Assembly (NCBI GenBank): GCA_964594365.1
Contig: CAZQMB010000006.1
Span: forward strand, 17,696-81,695
Source: CAIUSP01 sp964594365
Lineage (GTDB): Bacteria; Actinomycetota; Thermoleophilia; Solirubrobacterales; 70-9
Direction of reading: 5' to 3'
DNA length: 64,000 bases
Positions within the stretch are counted from its first letter, which is position 1, and every line of letters begins with the position of its first letter. A program made the translations under genes and the position numbers. Shown one piece after another: positions 25,853-35,271 of this stretch. Below the pieces are notes generated by a model. The model was not told the DNA's origin. It did no database searches and saw only the letters and a list, made by a program, of their open reading frames with translations.

Positions 25853-27306
25853 GCGACTCCACCTTCCATCTGATCGAGTCTCTTGAATCCGATCGCGGAC
25901 TCGAGCGCGTACGCGGCCTCGAGCAGGCCCTGCTCGCGGAACGCCGGTGCCGCGATCTGGAACCCCACTGGAAGCTCAGGCCCGCCCTCGGGTGGGGCGG
26001 CCAGTCCAGCTGGTAGGGAGATTGCGGGTATGCCTGCCAGCGACATCGGAACCGTGCAGAAATCCGAGAGATACATCGACAGGGGGTCCTGGGTACGGGC
26101 TCCGAGTGGAAAGGCCACCGTCGGCGAGGTCGGAGTCACCACGAAATCGACACCCTCGAAGGCCGCGGTGAAGTCTTCCGTGATGCGAGTCCTGACCTTC
26201 TGCGCCTGCGCGTAGTACGCGTCGTAGTACCCGGAGGAGAGGGCATAGGTACCGAGCATGATCCGCCGTTTCACCTCAGAGCCGAAGCCTTCCGAACGAG
26301 TCCGCTCGTACATCGAGACCAGGTCATCGGCATCCACCCTCATTCCGTACCTGACGCCGTCGTAGCGCGCGAGATTCGACGACGCTTCGGCTGGCGCGAG
26401 GACGTAGTAGGCCGAGATACCGTGAGCTGCATGCGGGAGAGTCACCTCGGTCACCTCTCCGCCCAGTTCCTCGACCTTGGAAAGCGTCCGCTCGAATACC
26501 TCGCGTACACCCGGCTCGATGCCGACGTCCTCGCCCACCAATTCGGTAGGTACCCCGAATCGCAACCCATCGAGATCGATGCTGGAAGGAAGTTCTATCG
26601 GCGCCTCCAACCCCACCGAGGTCGAATCCCGTCGATCCTGTCCCTGCATCGCCTCGAGCAGCAGGGCAGCGTCTGCGACGGTCCGGGTAAGCGGACCACA
26701 CTGGTCCAGCGAGGAAGCGAACGCAATCATCCCGAAGCGCGAAATCGCCCCGTAGGTGGGCTTCAGTCCTACGATTCCGCAAAGCGCTGCAGGCTGACGA
26801 ATCGATCCACCGGTGTCGGTCCCGAGCGCGCACGGGGCGAGTCCACCCGCGACGGCAGCGGCGGAGCCGCCGGAGGAGCCTCCAGGCACACGAGTCCTGT
26901 CCCAAGGATTGGACACCTCCCCGTAGGCGGAGTTCTCGTTGGAAGAACCCATCGCGAACTCGTCCATGTTCGTCTTGCCGAGCAGTCCCGCACCTGCCTC
27001 GGTGAGCCTCTCCACAGCGGTCGCGGAGTAGGGCGGCCTGTAACCCTCGAGGATCCTCGATCCTGCCGTGGTCGGTATGCCCGATGTACAGAAGATGTCC
27101 TTGATCGCAACCGGAAGACCCGAGAGGTGGCCAGTCCCCTCCTCGGCGCCACCTTCGACCCCTTTCCAGAGGAATGCGTTCAAGTCGTCACCTTCCATTG
27201 CCTCAGCCCAGGCCTCGATCGACTCGGCTGAGCTGAAAGAACCCGCTTCGACGCCTGCGACCAGCTCGACAGCCGAGAGTCGGCGTATCTCCTCGTGGTC
27301 AGGCAT
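25849..27306 (-). CDS. gatA: Asp/Glu-tRNA(Asn/Gln) amidotransferase subunit A
   Basis: GatA is the amidase-signature glutaminase that supplies ammonia to GatB. The 485-residue protein has the Ser-cisSer-Lys triad at K69 (LPVAIKDIF), S144 (PGGSSGGSAAAVAGG) and S168 (GTDTGGSIRQPAALCG). These positions match the known enzyme with a ten-residue shift. Its ATG shares one base with the gatC stop (TGATG). With gltX at 33897 and no gln- or asn-tRNA ligase in view, an indirect Gln and/or Asn tRNA route is likely. Confidence 0.97.
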   Translation of the reverse strand: MPDHEEIRRLSAVELVAGVEAGSFSSAESIEAWAEAMEGDDLNAFLWKGVEGGAEEGTGHLSGLPVAIKDIFCTSGIPTTAGSRILEGYRPPYSATAVERLTEAGAGLLGKTNMDEFAMGSSNENSAYGEVSNPWDRTRVPGGSSGGSAAAVAGGLAPCALGTDTGGSIRQPAALCGIVGLKPTYGAISRFGMIAFASSLDQCGPLTRTVADAALLLEAMQGQDRRDSTSVGLEAPIELPSSIDLDGLRFGVPTELVGEDVGIEPGVREVFERTLSKVEELGGEVTEVTLPHAAHGISAYYVLAPAEASSNLARYDGVRYGMRVDADDLVSMYERTRSEGFGSEVKRRIMLGTYALSSGYYDAYYAQAQKVRTRITEDFTAAFEGVDFVVTPTSPTVAFPLGARTQDPLSMYLSDFCTVPMSLAGIPAISLPAGLAAPPEGGPELPVGFQIAAPAFREQGLLEAAYALESAIGFKRLDQMEGGVA

Positions 27307-27596
27307 CAGGCTTGGGGTGAGGGGACTTCGAAACCCGCCGCGTCTGCACCGCCTTCGGGCGCCGCTTCCAGCAGGAGCTCACGGGGCGGCGCCTCGACCG
27401 GGACATCAGGTCGAAACCTGTTGGTCAGCTCGATCACATGTGTAGTCGGCTCGACTCCTTCCAGGTCGAGAGCCGAGATCTTCTCGACGTGCTCGAGGAT
27501 TCCGGAGAGCTGCTCGGTGATCCGGGCCTCCTCCTCCTCGCTGAGGCTCAGCCGTGCGAGCCGAGCGACGTGCCTCACCTGTTCGCGATCGATCAC
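27306..27596 (-). CDS. gatC: Asp/Glu-tRNA(Asn/Gln) amidotransferase subunit C
   Basis: GatC is the small belt subunit that holds GatA to GatB. The 96-residue protein shows the family start IDREQVRHVARLARLSLSEE, then LSGILEHVEKISALD and the Pro-rich region with FRPDVP. It starts at GTG 27596; GTGA overlaps the stop of the upstream membrane-protein gene, which ties gatCAB to that gene. Confidence 0.95.
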   Translation of the reverse strand: MIDREQVRHVARLARLSLSEEEEARITEQLSGILEHVEKISALDLEGVEPTTHVIELTNRFRPDVPVEAPPRELLLEAAPEGGADAAGFEVPSPQA

Positions 27597-28021
27597 CGCG
27601 CAGATGATAGGCGCGCTGGCGTCCCGCCACCCATCGCCGCGAACGAGAGGATGAGGATCGCTGCCTGAAGGCCTAGACCCAGCCAGATTCCGATCTCACG
27701 CACCGCATCCTGACCGGGCGGATCGATCACCCGCCAACAGAGCAGCAGCGTCCCGACGAATGCGATGTTGGCGCTGACGGTTGCGATCGCGACTCCGAGC
27801 CCACGGGCCTCCCAGAACAGAGCAGCCGGACCTACTGCGATCGCCACGACAGCCGAGATGGCAACGACCACATCCACGAAGCCGAATGAACTCCACATGT
27901 CCGTCGGACGGCCGGCAAACACGAACCACTCCGAGAGGAAAGAGACGAGCAGCAGCGCGATGCCGAGCGCGGACACGAGCAGGCCGCATCTCCTAGCGGT
28001 GGAGGCGGTCATCCCCCGCAC
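27593..28021 (-). CDS. Four-helix membrane protein, function unknown
   Basis: The protein, up to 142 residues, has four hydrophobic stretches (about residues 12-32, 46-68, 73-93, 110-130). The start is uncertain between 28021 and an ATG at 28012 (TASTARRCG). It resembles its upstream neighbour in size and helix plan, so the two may be diverged paralogues. The gene overlaps gatC by four bases, so it is in the gatCAB transcript. No catalytic residue pattern is seen and I assign no function. Confidence 0.6.
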   Translation of the reverse strand: MRGMTASTARRCGLLVSALGIALLLVSFLSEWFVFAGRPTDMWSSFGFVDVVVAISAVVAIAVGPAALFWEARGLGVAIATVSANIAFVGTLLLCWRVIDPPGQDAVREIGIWLGLGLQAAILILSFAAMGGGTPARLSSAR

Positions 28022-28052
28022 CGAAAAGAGGCCACCACTGTCGAGGCGGTGA

Positions 28053-28487
28053 TCAGTAGGTGTCGTCCCAGCCGCGGGCCTGGTCTTCGGCGTTACAACG
28101 AAGACCGCCTACCAGAACCACTGCCGTGGCGATCAGGGCGAAGAAGATCCCGACCATCCGACCCCCACCTGCCGGGAAGTCGAAGACGAGTCGCCACAGG
28201 AGCAGGAAGAATCCGATGCCGCCGAGCAGCGCTGCGGCTCCTCCCGTCGAGACGCCTGGGATCAGTACCCCCCGGCCGACGCCGAAAGTGCAGGCGAGAG
28301 CGATACCGACCGTGATCAGGAGGTAGAGATCAAGGGTGCTCTCCCAGGAGAGGCCGCTCTGGTTGCCGAAGTCGGCCCCGTAGTTGGCCCCCGAGAGGGC
28401 ATACCAGGGCAGGAACAACGAGATGAAGAGCAGCGCACCGCCTGCTCCGACTATTCGCTGTCCAGTGGTGAAGCGACTGAGATCCAT
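28053..28487 (-). CDS. Four-helix membrane protein, function unknown (paralogue-like pair)
   Basis: The 144-residue protein has four hydrophobic segments with a short outer loop after helix 1 (LPWYALSGANYG) and a cytosolic end NAEDQARGWDDTY. A good ribosome site (AGAGGTAAGG) directly precedes ATG 28487. The GAGGALLFISLFLPWY start resembles small actinobacterial membrane proteins of unknown role. It leads the reverse transcript running through gatC, gatA and gatB, 112 bases downstream of folD. Confidence 0.62.
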   Translation of the reverse strand: MDLSRFTTGQRIVGAGGALLFISLFLPWYALSGANYGADFGNQSGLSWESTLDLYLLITVGIALACTFGVGRGVLIPGVSTGGAAALLGGIGFFLLLWRLVFDFPAGGGRMVGIFFALIATAVVLVGGLRCNAEDQARGWDDTY

Positions 28488-28599
28488 CCTTACCTCTCGT
28501 TCTTGCTTGACCCGCGCCTTGCTCAGGCACGGACACAGACGAGGCCAATCCTAACGACGGTTTCGGTCACCGTGCGAACGGATCGCTGCAGACCTCGAA

Positions 28600-29454
28600 T
28601 CACGCCTGAGCGGTCGCGGATGCAGCGTCGACCGTGTTCGAGAGCAGCATCGCGATCGTCATCGGACCCACACCACCGGGAACCGGTGTGATCAAGCCCG
28701 CTACCTCGCGGACCCCGTCGAAGTCGACATCACCTACGAGACCGTCGTCGGTCCGGTTCGTACCCACGTCGATCACGGCAGCCCCCTGGGACACCATCCC
28801 GGCATCTATCAGCCTGGGCTGACCCGCAGCCGCAATCAGGATCTCGGCCTCACGACATATCGAGGCGAGATCGACGGTCCTGCTGTGAGCCATGGTGACC
28901 GTCGCATCCGCAGCCAGCAACAGGGCGGCCACCGGTCTGCCGACCAGAGTCGATCGCCCGACGACTACCGCACGCTTGCCTCGGGGCTCGATGCCCTCGC
29001 TCCGGAGCAGTTCCATGACTCCCCGTGGAGTGCACGGGACCAGACCGGGCGCTCCGGTCGCGAGCAGGCCGGCGCTGTAGGGGGTCAGCCCATCCACGTC
29101 CTTCCCCGGTGCGATGGTCGCTATCAGCGGCTCGGTCTCGAGATGCGCAGGTAGAGGGAGCTGCAGGAGGATTCCGTCGACCTCTGAGTCCGAGTTGAGC
29201 TGGCCGATGAGTTCCGCCAGATCCTCCTGAGACACATCTCCTCCCGGCTCGTGGTGGAACGAGGCGATCCCGACCTCCTCGCACGCCTCATGCTTACGGG
29301 CGACGTAGATCGAGGAGGCAGGGTCGTCCCCTACGAGGATCGTGGCGAGCCCGGGCTTCCGACCCAGCTCCACTCGGAGCATCTCCGCTCGTTCGGAGAC
29401 CTCTCCCCTGATTCGAGCGGCGACCGCCTTGCCGTCGATGACCTTCGCGGCCAT
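28600..29454 (-). CDS. folD: Methylenetetrahydrofolate dehydrogenase / methenyl-THF cyclohydrolase
   Basis: FolD interconverts methylene-, methenyl- and formyl-THF, supplying C1 units. The 284-residue protein has the catalytic tyrosine and lysine in SIYVARKHEACEEVGI, the block DGILLQLPLP near residue 95, the NADP site VVGRSTLVGRPVAALLL near 165 and the C-terminal TPVPGGVGPMTIAMLLSNT. Its ATG shares a base with the stop of the helicase gene. It is the only folate enzyme near the FAD-GcvT fusion, though it is separated from it by the gat operon. Confidence 0.96.
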   Translation of the reverse strand: MAAKVIDGKAVAARIRGEVSERAEMLRVELGRKPGLATILVGDDPASSIYVARKHEACEEVGIASFHHEPGGDVSQEDLAELIGQLNSDSEVDGILLQLPLPAHLETEPLIATIAPGKDVDGLTPYSAGLLATGAPGLVPCTPRGVMELLRSEGIEPRGKRAVVVGRSTLVGRPVAALLLAADATVTMAHSRTVDLASICREAEILIAAAGQPRLIDAGMVSQGAAVIDVGTNRTDDGLVGDVDFDGVREVAGLITPVPGGVGPMTIAMLLSNTVDAASATAQA

Positions 29455-31676
29455 CAGCTCGCCCGCGCGAGACTCATCGGTGCGTAATCTGCCATCAGCT
29501 TCCGCTCGGCGCCCTCGCCAGCGAACCTGACCGTCACCACTCCGCCCGGCTCGACCCCGGTGATCACCCCTTCGCCGAAACTCTCGTGAACCACGTCGTC
29601 CCCGATCGTGAAGTTCGGGACGTCCGCGAGCGGCTGCGGACGCGATTGGGGCTCAGACGTCCATCCGCCGAAGGCGCCGGCGGCAGATCGTGAGCGCTCG
29701 CCTTCGACTTCGATCAGTTGCTCTGGCAGTTCGTCGAGGAACCGCGACGGGACGGTGGGGTCTGGCCTGCCCCCGTACATCCGACGCGTGCGGGCGTTGG
29801 TCATCCAGAGACTGCGGCGCGCCCGGGTGATCCCCACGTAGCAGAGGCGGCGCTCTTCGCCCTCAGACCCCTCCTCGAGTGCCCTGCTGTGCGGAAAGGT
29901 GCCCTCTTCGCAGCCGATCACGAACGCCGCCTGGTACTCGAGCCCCTTCGCGTTGTGAAGAGTCATCAGGGTGACCTTCCCCTCGTCTTCGTTCAGTCCG
30001 TCCTGATCGGTGTAGAGAGAGACCTCCTGGAGGAACTCCTCCAGGGCGGTGGTCGCGCTCCCCTCCTCGGACTTGCGGTTCGCGTCGAACTCCCGAGCCA
30101 CCCCGATCAGCTCCTCCAGGTTCTCGACCCGGCCCTCGGCCTCGACAGTCCTCTCCGCTCTCAACGTCTCGAGATAATCGGTGCGACCGAGCACATCCTC
30201 CAGAAGATCGGCGACGGGCCTGTCCTCGACTCCCTCGCGAAGTTCTTCGAGCATCTCGGTGAACCTCCCCAGAGACCGAACGGCCGCCGCCCCCAGGCCG
30301 GGGACCTCGGGCGCGTCACATGCGACATCCCAGATGGTCCGACCGGTGGTGTTCGAGTATGCGAGGAGTCTGGCCTGGGAAGTCTGTCCGATCCCCCGCT
30401 TGGGAGAGTTCACCACCCGGCTGAAAGCCATCTGGTCTGCGGGGTTGTTCAGGAGAGTGAGATAGCCGATTGCATCCTTGATCTCGGAACGCTCGTAGAA
30501 CTTCGTGCCGCCTACCACCTGGTAGGGCATCTCGTAGCGGACCAGGACGTCTTCCAGGACGCGACTCTGCGCGTTGACGCGATAGAAGACGGCGATCTCT
30601 TCTCGCGGAACTCCGGACTCGACCAGGGATTCGATCTCACCCGCGACGTAGCGTGCCTCTGCGTGCTCATCATCGAGGGTCACGACCTTGATCGGGTCAC
30701 CATCCGGCGCCTCGCTCCACAAGACCTTCTCCAGGTTCTCCGGGTTGTTGGCGATCACCGCATTGGCTGCGCCGAGGATGTTCTGGGTCGAGCGATAGTT
30801 CTGCTCGAGCTTCACCACCGCTGCTCCCGGAAAATCACGCTCGAACTCGAGGATGTTCCGGACGTCGGATCCACGGAACCCGTAGATAGCCTGGGAGTCG
30901 TCGCCGACCACGGTGATGTTCCCGCTCTCGGATGCCAACAGCTGCAGCAGTCGATATTGGGCGCGGTTGGTGTCCTGATACTCGTCGACCAGAATCCATC
31001 TGAACTTCTGCCGATAACGCGCAAGCACCTCCGGATCCCGCTCCAGTACCGAGACCGCGTTGACCAGCAGGTCGTCGAAGTCCATCGCATTCGCCTCGAG
31101 CATCCGATCGCGGTACTGAGCGTAGGCCTGCGCAACGAGTTCCTCGAATGGAGAGTCGGCCTCCCGGGCGTACTCGGACGGACCGATCAGCGAATTCTTC
31201 GCGTCCGATATCCGCGCCTTGATCGCCCTGGGTGGATATCGCTTGGTGTCCACCTCCATCGCGTCGAGCACACGCTTGATCATCCTCCGGGCATCGGCCT
31301 CGTCGTAGATCGTGTAGCTCGACTTGTAGCCGAGCCGCTCCGCTTCGACCCTCAACAGCCTGGCGCACGCAGCGTGGAAGGTCATCACCCACATCCTCCT
31401 CTCGACCGCACCGACCATCGCTCCCACCCGGTCACGCATCTCCTGGGCCGCTTTGTTGGTGAAGGTGATCGCGAGGATCTCATCGGGCCGAGCCCTACCC
31501 GTCGCGAGCAGCCACGCTATCCGGTGAGTCAACGCGCGCGTCTTGCCTGAACCAGCGCCTGCGAGCACGAGGAGTGGACCCTCCCCGTAGGAAACGGCCT
31601 CTTGCTGGGGGGCATTCAGCCCCTCGAGCAGTGCCTCCGCACTCGCGACCGGAGACTTTGTGCCGAAATCGTTCAC
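29454..31676 (-). CDS. pcrA: ATP-dependent DNA helicase, PcrA/UvrD type
   Basis: This 740-residue SF1A helicase unwinds 3-prime to 5-prime in repair and replication restart. It has Q-motif LNAPQQEAVSY, Walker A AGAGSGKT with K45, motif Ia ITFTNKAAQEMRDRV, motif II VDEYQDTNRAQY, motif III VVGDDSQAIYGFRGSD, motif IV QNYRSTQNIL, motif V TLMTLHNAKGLEYQAAFV and VI CYVGITRAR. The C-terminus (FTIGDDVVHESFGEGVITGV) is the Tudor-like RNA-polymerase-binding domain of PcrA. UvrD is the same family; Gram-positive convention favours pcrA. Confidence 0.95.
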   Translation of the reverse strand: MNDFGTKSPVASAEALLEGLNAPQQEAVSYGEGPLLVLAGAGSGKTRALTHRIAWLLATGRARPDEILAITFTNKAAQEMRDRVGAMVGAVERRMWVMTFHAACARLLRVEAERLGYKSSYTIYDEADARRMIKRVLDAMEVDTKRYPPRAIKARISDAKNSLIGPSEYAREADSPFEELVAQAYAQYRDRMLEANAMDFDDLLVNAVSVLERDPEVLARYRQKFRWILVDEYQDTNRAQYRLLQLLASESGNITVVGDDSQAIYGFRGSDVRNILEFERDFPGAAVVKLEQNYRSTQNILGAANAVIANNPENLEKVLWSEAPDGDPIKVVTLDDEHAEARYVAGEIESLVESGVPREEIAVFYRVNAQSRVLEDVLVRYEMPYQVVGGTKFYERSEIKDAIGYLTLLNNPADQMAFSRVVNSPKRGIGQTSQARLLAYSNTTGRTIWDVACDAPEVPGLGAAAVRSLGRFTEMLEELREGVEDRPVADLLEDVLGRTDYLETLRAERTVEAEGRVENLEELIGVAREFDANRKSEEGSATTALEEFLQEVSLYTDQDGLNEDEGKVTLMTLHNAKGLEYQAAFVIGCEEGTFPHSRALEEGSEGEERRLCYVGITRARRSLWMTNARTRRMYGGRPDPTVPSRFLDELPEQLIEVEGERSRSAAGAFGGWTSEPQSRPQPLADVPNFTIGDDVVHESFGEGVITGVEPGGVVTVRFAGEGAERKLMADYAPMSLARAS

Positions 31677-31723
31677 CCGGCGAGAATAACCACGCCTCCG
31701 GTTGCCGGTCCGATCCGCCTCTT

Positions 31724-32464
31724 TCAGCTCTCGACGGAGCCGCGACCGCTGCGCGGGTGAAGCCGTGTGACCGTTGCGGATCGCTCACCCTCATCGATCA
31801 GACGGTCCAATCGGAATTCGAGCGCCGCGATCCGATCTCCCATCTCACGAAGGGCGTCGGCGACCGGGTCCGGGAGGTCGGCCCAGTCGACGCCCACCGC
31901 ATCATCGAGCCGTCCGCCTTCGGTCTGGACCACGCGCCCGGGGTTGCCCACGATCGTGGTGTGTGCCGGGACGTCATCGATCACTACCGCATTCGCCCCG
32001 ACCTTCGATGAGGAACCGATCTCGATTGGGCCGAGCAGTTTCGCGCCCGACCCGATCGTCACGTCATCACCGATCGTGGGGTGCCGCTTCCCTCTGGCGA
32101 AACCGGTGCCCCCCAGCGTGACCCCCTGGTAAACCGTGACCCGGTCGCCGATCTCGACGGTCTCGCCGATGACCACCCCCGCTCCGTGGTCGACGAAGAA
32201 CTCGTTCCCGATCACCGCAGCGGGATGGATCTCGATCCCTGTGGTGGCACGGGAGAGGTATGCCAGCGTTCGCGGTGCCACCGGGACCCCGTCCTGCCAC
32301 AACCCGTGCGCGATGCGATGGGCGAGAACGGCCTGCACTCCGGGCCAGGCGAGCAGGATCCCCAGCGACCCAACGCCACGGGCAGCCGGGTCCCGGTCGC
32401 GGGCAGCAGCGAGGTCCGAACCGATCGCGTCGATCACCTGCCTCAATTTCGAAAGACCGAGCAC
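31724..32464 (-). CDS. cysE: Serine O-acetyltransferase
   Basis: CysE acetylates L-serine with acetyl-CoA, the first step of cysteine synthesis, and docks with CysK. About 246 residues: an alpha-helical N-domain (LAWPGVQAVLAHRIAHGLW) and a left-handed beta-helix of hexapeptide repeats (IEIHPAAVIGNEFFVDHGAG, VIGETVEIGDRVTVYQGVTL, SKVGANAVVIDDVPAHTT). GTG 32464, eight bases after the cysK stop, is preferred to the longer frame that runs inside cysK. The C-tail of about 60 residues after the hexapeptides is longer than usual and has no typical terminal isoleucine for CysK docking. Confidence 0.92.
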   Translation of the reverse strand: MLGLSKLRQVIDAIGSDLAAARDRDPAARGVGSLGILLAWPGVQAVLAHRIAHGLWQDGVPVAPRTLAYLSRATTGIEIHPAAVIGNEFFVDHGAGVVIGETVEIGDRVTVYQGVTLGGTGFARGKRHPTIGDDVTIGSGAKLLGPIEIGSSSKVGANAVVIDDVPAHTTIVGNPGRVVQTEGGRLDDAVGVDWADLPDPVADALREMGDRIAALEFRLDRLIDEGERSATVTRLHPRSGRGSVES

Positions 32465-32471
32465 GTGCAGA

Positions 32472-33434
32472 TCAACCCTCGGGAGGGAAGAAGGGAAGTG
32501 ACATGTATCTCTCCCCCGTATCGCAGGCGATGGTGACGACGCGTCTGCCGGCGAACTCGGGACGAGCCGCAAGTTCCATCGCCGCATGCAGCGACGCCCC
32601 TGCCGAGATGCCGATCAACAGCCCTTCACGGCGGGCCGACTCGCGGGCCGCGCCTATCGCGTCCTCGTCGGTCACGGTGATGATTTCGTCGATCACGCTC
32701 CTGTCGAGGATGTCAGGCACGAATCCCGCACCTATGCCCTGTATCCGATGGGGCCCAGGTTCGCCGCCGGAGAGCACTGGTGATCCAGCCGGCTCGACTG
32801 CGACTACCTTCACGTCCGGGTTCCGCTCCTTGAGCACCTGGCCGACTCCTGTGATGGTACCCCCGGTACCTACGCCCGTGACGAACACATCGACCTCTCC
32901 GTCGAGATCTCGCCAAATCTCCTCTGCGGTCGTCCTGCGGTGGATCTCCGGGTTCGCGGGATTGGAGAACTGCTGTGGCATGTAAGCGTCCTCAGATGAT
33001 TCGATCTCCCTGGCGAGGGAAACGGCCTCGTCCATCCCTCCCATGGAGGGCGTCTCGTGGACCTCTGCGCCCAGCGTTCGCAACAGAGCCTGCCGCTCCC
33101 TGCCCATTCCCTCTGGGAGCGTGAGGATGAGCCGGTGGCCACGGGACGCGCATACGACAGCGAGCGCCACCCCCGTATTGCCGCTGGTCGGTTCGACGAT
33201 CGTCGCCCCGGTCTCCGGAATCAGGCCGTCGCGCTCGGCCGCATCGATCATGGCCACGCCGATCCGATCCTTGATCGACCCACCGGGATTGAAGAACTCG
33301 AGCTTGGTGACGATCTCTGCGCCCCCTTCGGGCCTGAGGTTCCTCAGCTCGACCATGGGTGTCTCACCCACGGTTGCCGCGGACTCAGAGGCGGTGCGCA
33401 GGGAGTCGAGTCGCTTACGGGTCTCGGCCATCAC
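32472..33434 (-). CDS. cysK: Cysteine synthase (O-acetylserine sulfhydrylase)
   Basis: CysK makes cysteine from O-acetylserine and sulfide using PLP. The 320-residue protein has [15 protein letters not shown] lysine K55 in [11 protein letters not shown], the substrate loop [12 protein letters not shown], the phosphate loop [18 protein letters not shown] and C-terminal [13 protein letters not shown]. Start is GTG 33434 or the next-codon ATG at 33431. It is followed by cysE and preceded by an Rrf2 regulator, a layout that suggests CymR-like control. Confidence 0.95.
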   Translation of the reverse strand: MMAETRKRLDSLRTASESAATVGETPMVELRNLRPEGGAEIVTKLEFFNPGGSIKDRIGVAMIDAAERDGLIPETGATIVEPTSGNTGVALAVVCASRGHRLILTLPEGMGRERQALLRTLGAEVHETPSMGGMDEAVSLAREIESSEDAYMPQQFSNPANPEIHRRTTAEEIWRDLDGEVDVFVTGVGTGGTITGVGQVLKERNPDVKVVAVEPAGSPVLSGGEPGPHRIQGIGAGFVPDILDRSVIDEIITVTDEDAIGAARESARREGLLIGISAGASLHAAMELAARPEFAGRRVVTIACDTGERYMSLPFFPPEG

Positions 33435-33501
33435 GCGATTACGCTACCCGACGGAGATGGACCGCCCCGCACAGGCCTGCCCGGCAAAAGGGTTTACGAC
33501 C

Positions 33502-33900
33502 TCAGATCTGGTAGAGACCCCGGCCTTCGGCAGGCAATTCACGCTCGGCGATTTCCGCGATCGAGGTCTCACTGAAACACCCGCGCAGAGCGGCCACGCC
33601 TTCGGCCCAGATTCCCCCAGCCTCGTTGGCCTCCTCTCCCACGACCCCGTCGAGGGCCTGAACCACCTCGAGTACCGTGATCTCCTCCGCCGGCCGCACG
33701 AGCGTGTAACCGCCTTTGGCGCCACGGTGACTGGTGACCAGGCCCGCTCGGCGGAGCGAGGCGAGCAGCTGCTCGAGGAACTGGACCGGCATCCCACGCC
33801 GCTCGGCGATGGTTCCAGCCGACACGGGTGCGTCAGGGTGTCGAGCAAGCTCCGCCAGCGCGACGACCGCGTACCGCGATTTCGAGGTAATCGAGATCAA
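33502..33900 (-). CDS. Rrf2-family transcription regulator, CymR-like
   Basis: The 132-residue protein has the Rrf2 winged helix (ITSKSRYAVVALAELARH, GMPVQFLEQLLASLRRAGLV, the wing SHRGAKGGYTLVRPAEEI). It has one cysteine, so it lacks the three-cysteine Fe-S cluster of IscR. In Bacillus CymR, an Rrf2 protein without a cluster, senses cysteine supply with CysK (known). Position just before cysK-cysE supports that role here (inferred). TTG 33900 overlaps the gltX stop by four bases (TTGA); the longer frame to 34191 is inside gltX. Confidence 0.85.
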   Translation of the reverse strand: MISITSKSRYAVVALAELARHPDAPVSAGTIAERRGMPVQFLEQLLASLRRAGLVTSHRGAKGGYTLVRPAEEITVLEVVQALDGVVGEEANEAGGIWAEGVAALRGCFSETSIAEIAERELPAEGRGLYQI

Positions 33901-35261
33901 CTCGTTCGCCCCCGCTCTGTACGGCAGCGATCGATCGCCGCCTCGATGCGCGTGAGCGTCTGTTCCTTGCCTAGTGCTGACACCGTCTCGAAGATACCCG
34001 GTGACACGCTGCCACCTGTGAGCGCTACTCGCACCGGCTGATAGACGGCACCTGGCTTGGCTCCGGCATCCGCCACCACCTGCTCGAGTGCCTCCTCGAC
34101 CTCCGACACCTCGAAACCATCCAGCTCGGCCAAAGCCGCATGCGAGGACTGGAGGAGGTCGGCGGAGCCCTCCTTCATGACCTTCCGCCAAGCCTTCTCG
34201 TCGACCTCAGGCTCCTCGAACAGATACCCGATCAGAGGCCAGACCTCTGCGAGAGTCTGGGCCTTCTCCTGAGCTATCCCACACGCAGCTCGCAATCTGT
34301 CGTCCACCTCCCGGTCGGTGAAGGCCGCAACCCGCGCCGTGTAGTCGTCGACGGAGAGCTCGCGCATGTACCTGCCGTTCATCCAGCGCAGCTTCTGTTC
34401 ATCGAAGATCGCTGCGGCTTTTCCGACCCTGTCGATACGGAATCTCGCGATCAGGTCTTCGGTAGTGAGCAGGGTCTCGTCATCCTCGGTGCCCCAACCG
34501 AGCAGAGCGATGTAGTTGCGCACGGCCTCGGGCAGATATCCGGAATCGCGCAACGCCTGCACGCTGTCAGCGCCGTGACGTTTCGAGAGTTTCTTGCCGT
34601 CCGGACCGTGGAGGAGCGGCAGATGCGCGTACCGCGGCGGCGAAGCGTCCAGAGCCTCGATGACGAGGATCTGTTTCGGGGTGTTGGAGAGGTGATCGTC
34701 TCCACGAACCACGTCCGTGATCCCCATGTCGAGATCATCGATGGCCACCGCGAGGTTGTAGAGCGGGGACCCGTCAGAGCGCGCGATCACGAAGTCGTCG
34801 ATCGCAGCGTTCGGGAATGCGACATCCCCGTGTATCTCGTCTCTGACCACGGTCTCTCCGTCATCGGGCACCCGCAGCCTGACCGCAGCCGAGGGATCCT
34901 CAGCACCCTCGCCCCTGTACCCGCGATTGCCGTTCTCCTTCTTCCATCTAGCCACCTCTTCCGCGCTTGCGGGATCCCTGTAGGCGCGGTCCGTCTCCAG
35001 CAGCTGCTGGACACACTCGCGATGGCGATCCTCACGTTCCTTCTGCCGTAGGGGGCCCACATCCCAATCCAGCTCGAGCCACTCCAACGCCTCGAGGATC
35101 GAAGCGACGTTCGCCTCGGTACTGCGTTCGGGGTCCGTGTCCTCGAGGCGCAACACGAGCTCACCCTTCTCTCCGCGGGAAGCGAGCCAGTTGTAGAGTG
35201 CCGTGCGTGCTCCCCCGATGTGAAGGACACCGGTTGGTGAAGGCGCGAATCGGAAGCGCAT
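33897..35261 (-). CDS. gltX: Glutamyl-tRNA synthetase
   Basis: GltX charges tRNA-Glu, and in GatCAB organisms often also tRNA-Gln. About 454 residues: class I HIGH-type motif RFAPSPTGVLHIGGARTALY, the block RLEDTDPERS, a zinc-less connective region, ADSVQALRD region and the KMSKS variant KKLSKRHGA, then the C-terminal anticodon-binding domain. ATG 35261 gives the family start MRFRFAPSPTG; no Shine-Dalgarno is visible, so it may be leaderless. The start codon overlaps the ribosome site of the divergent nfo gene. Confidence 0.96.
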   Translation of the reverse strand: MRFRFAPSPTGVLHIGGARTALYNWLASRGEKGELVLRLEDTDPERSTEANVASILEALEWLELDWDVGPLRQKEREDRHRECVQQLLETDRAYRDPASAEEVARWKKENGNRGYRGEGAEDPSAAVRLRVPDDGETVVRDEIHGDVAFPNAAIDDFVIARSDGSPLYNLAVAIDDLDMGITDVVRGDDHLSNTPKQILVIEALDASPPRYAHLPLLHGPDGKKLSKRHGADSVQALRDSGYLPEAVRNYIALLGWGTEDDETLLTTEDLIARFRIDRVGKAAAIFDEQKLRWMNGRYMRELSVDDYTARVAAFTDREVDDRLRAACGIAQEKAQTLAEVWPLIGYLFEEPEVDEKAWRKVMKEGSADLLQSSHAALAELDGFEVSEVEEALEQVVADAGAKPGAVYQPVRVALTGGSVSPGIFETVSALGKEQTLTRIEAAIDRCRTERGRTS

Positions 35262-35271
35262 GGAGGTCACA

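Noticed and set aside
29718..31550. Long forward frame of 610 codons
   Set aside because: It is antisense to the PcrA/UvrD helicase with all SF1 motifs; no family motif of its own.
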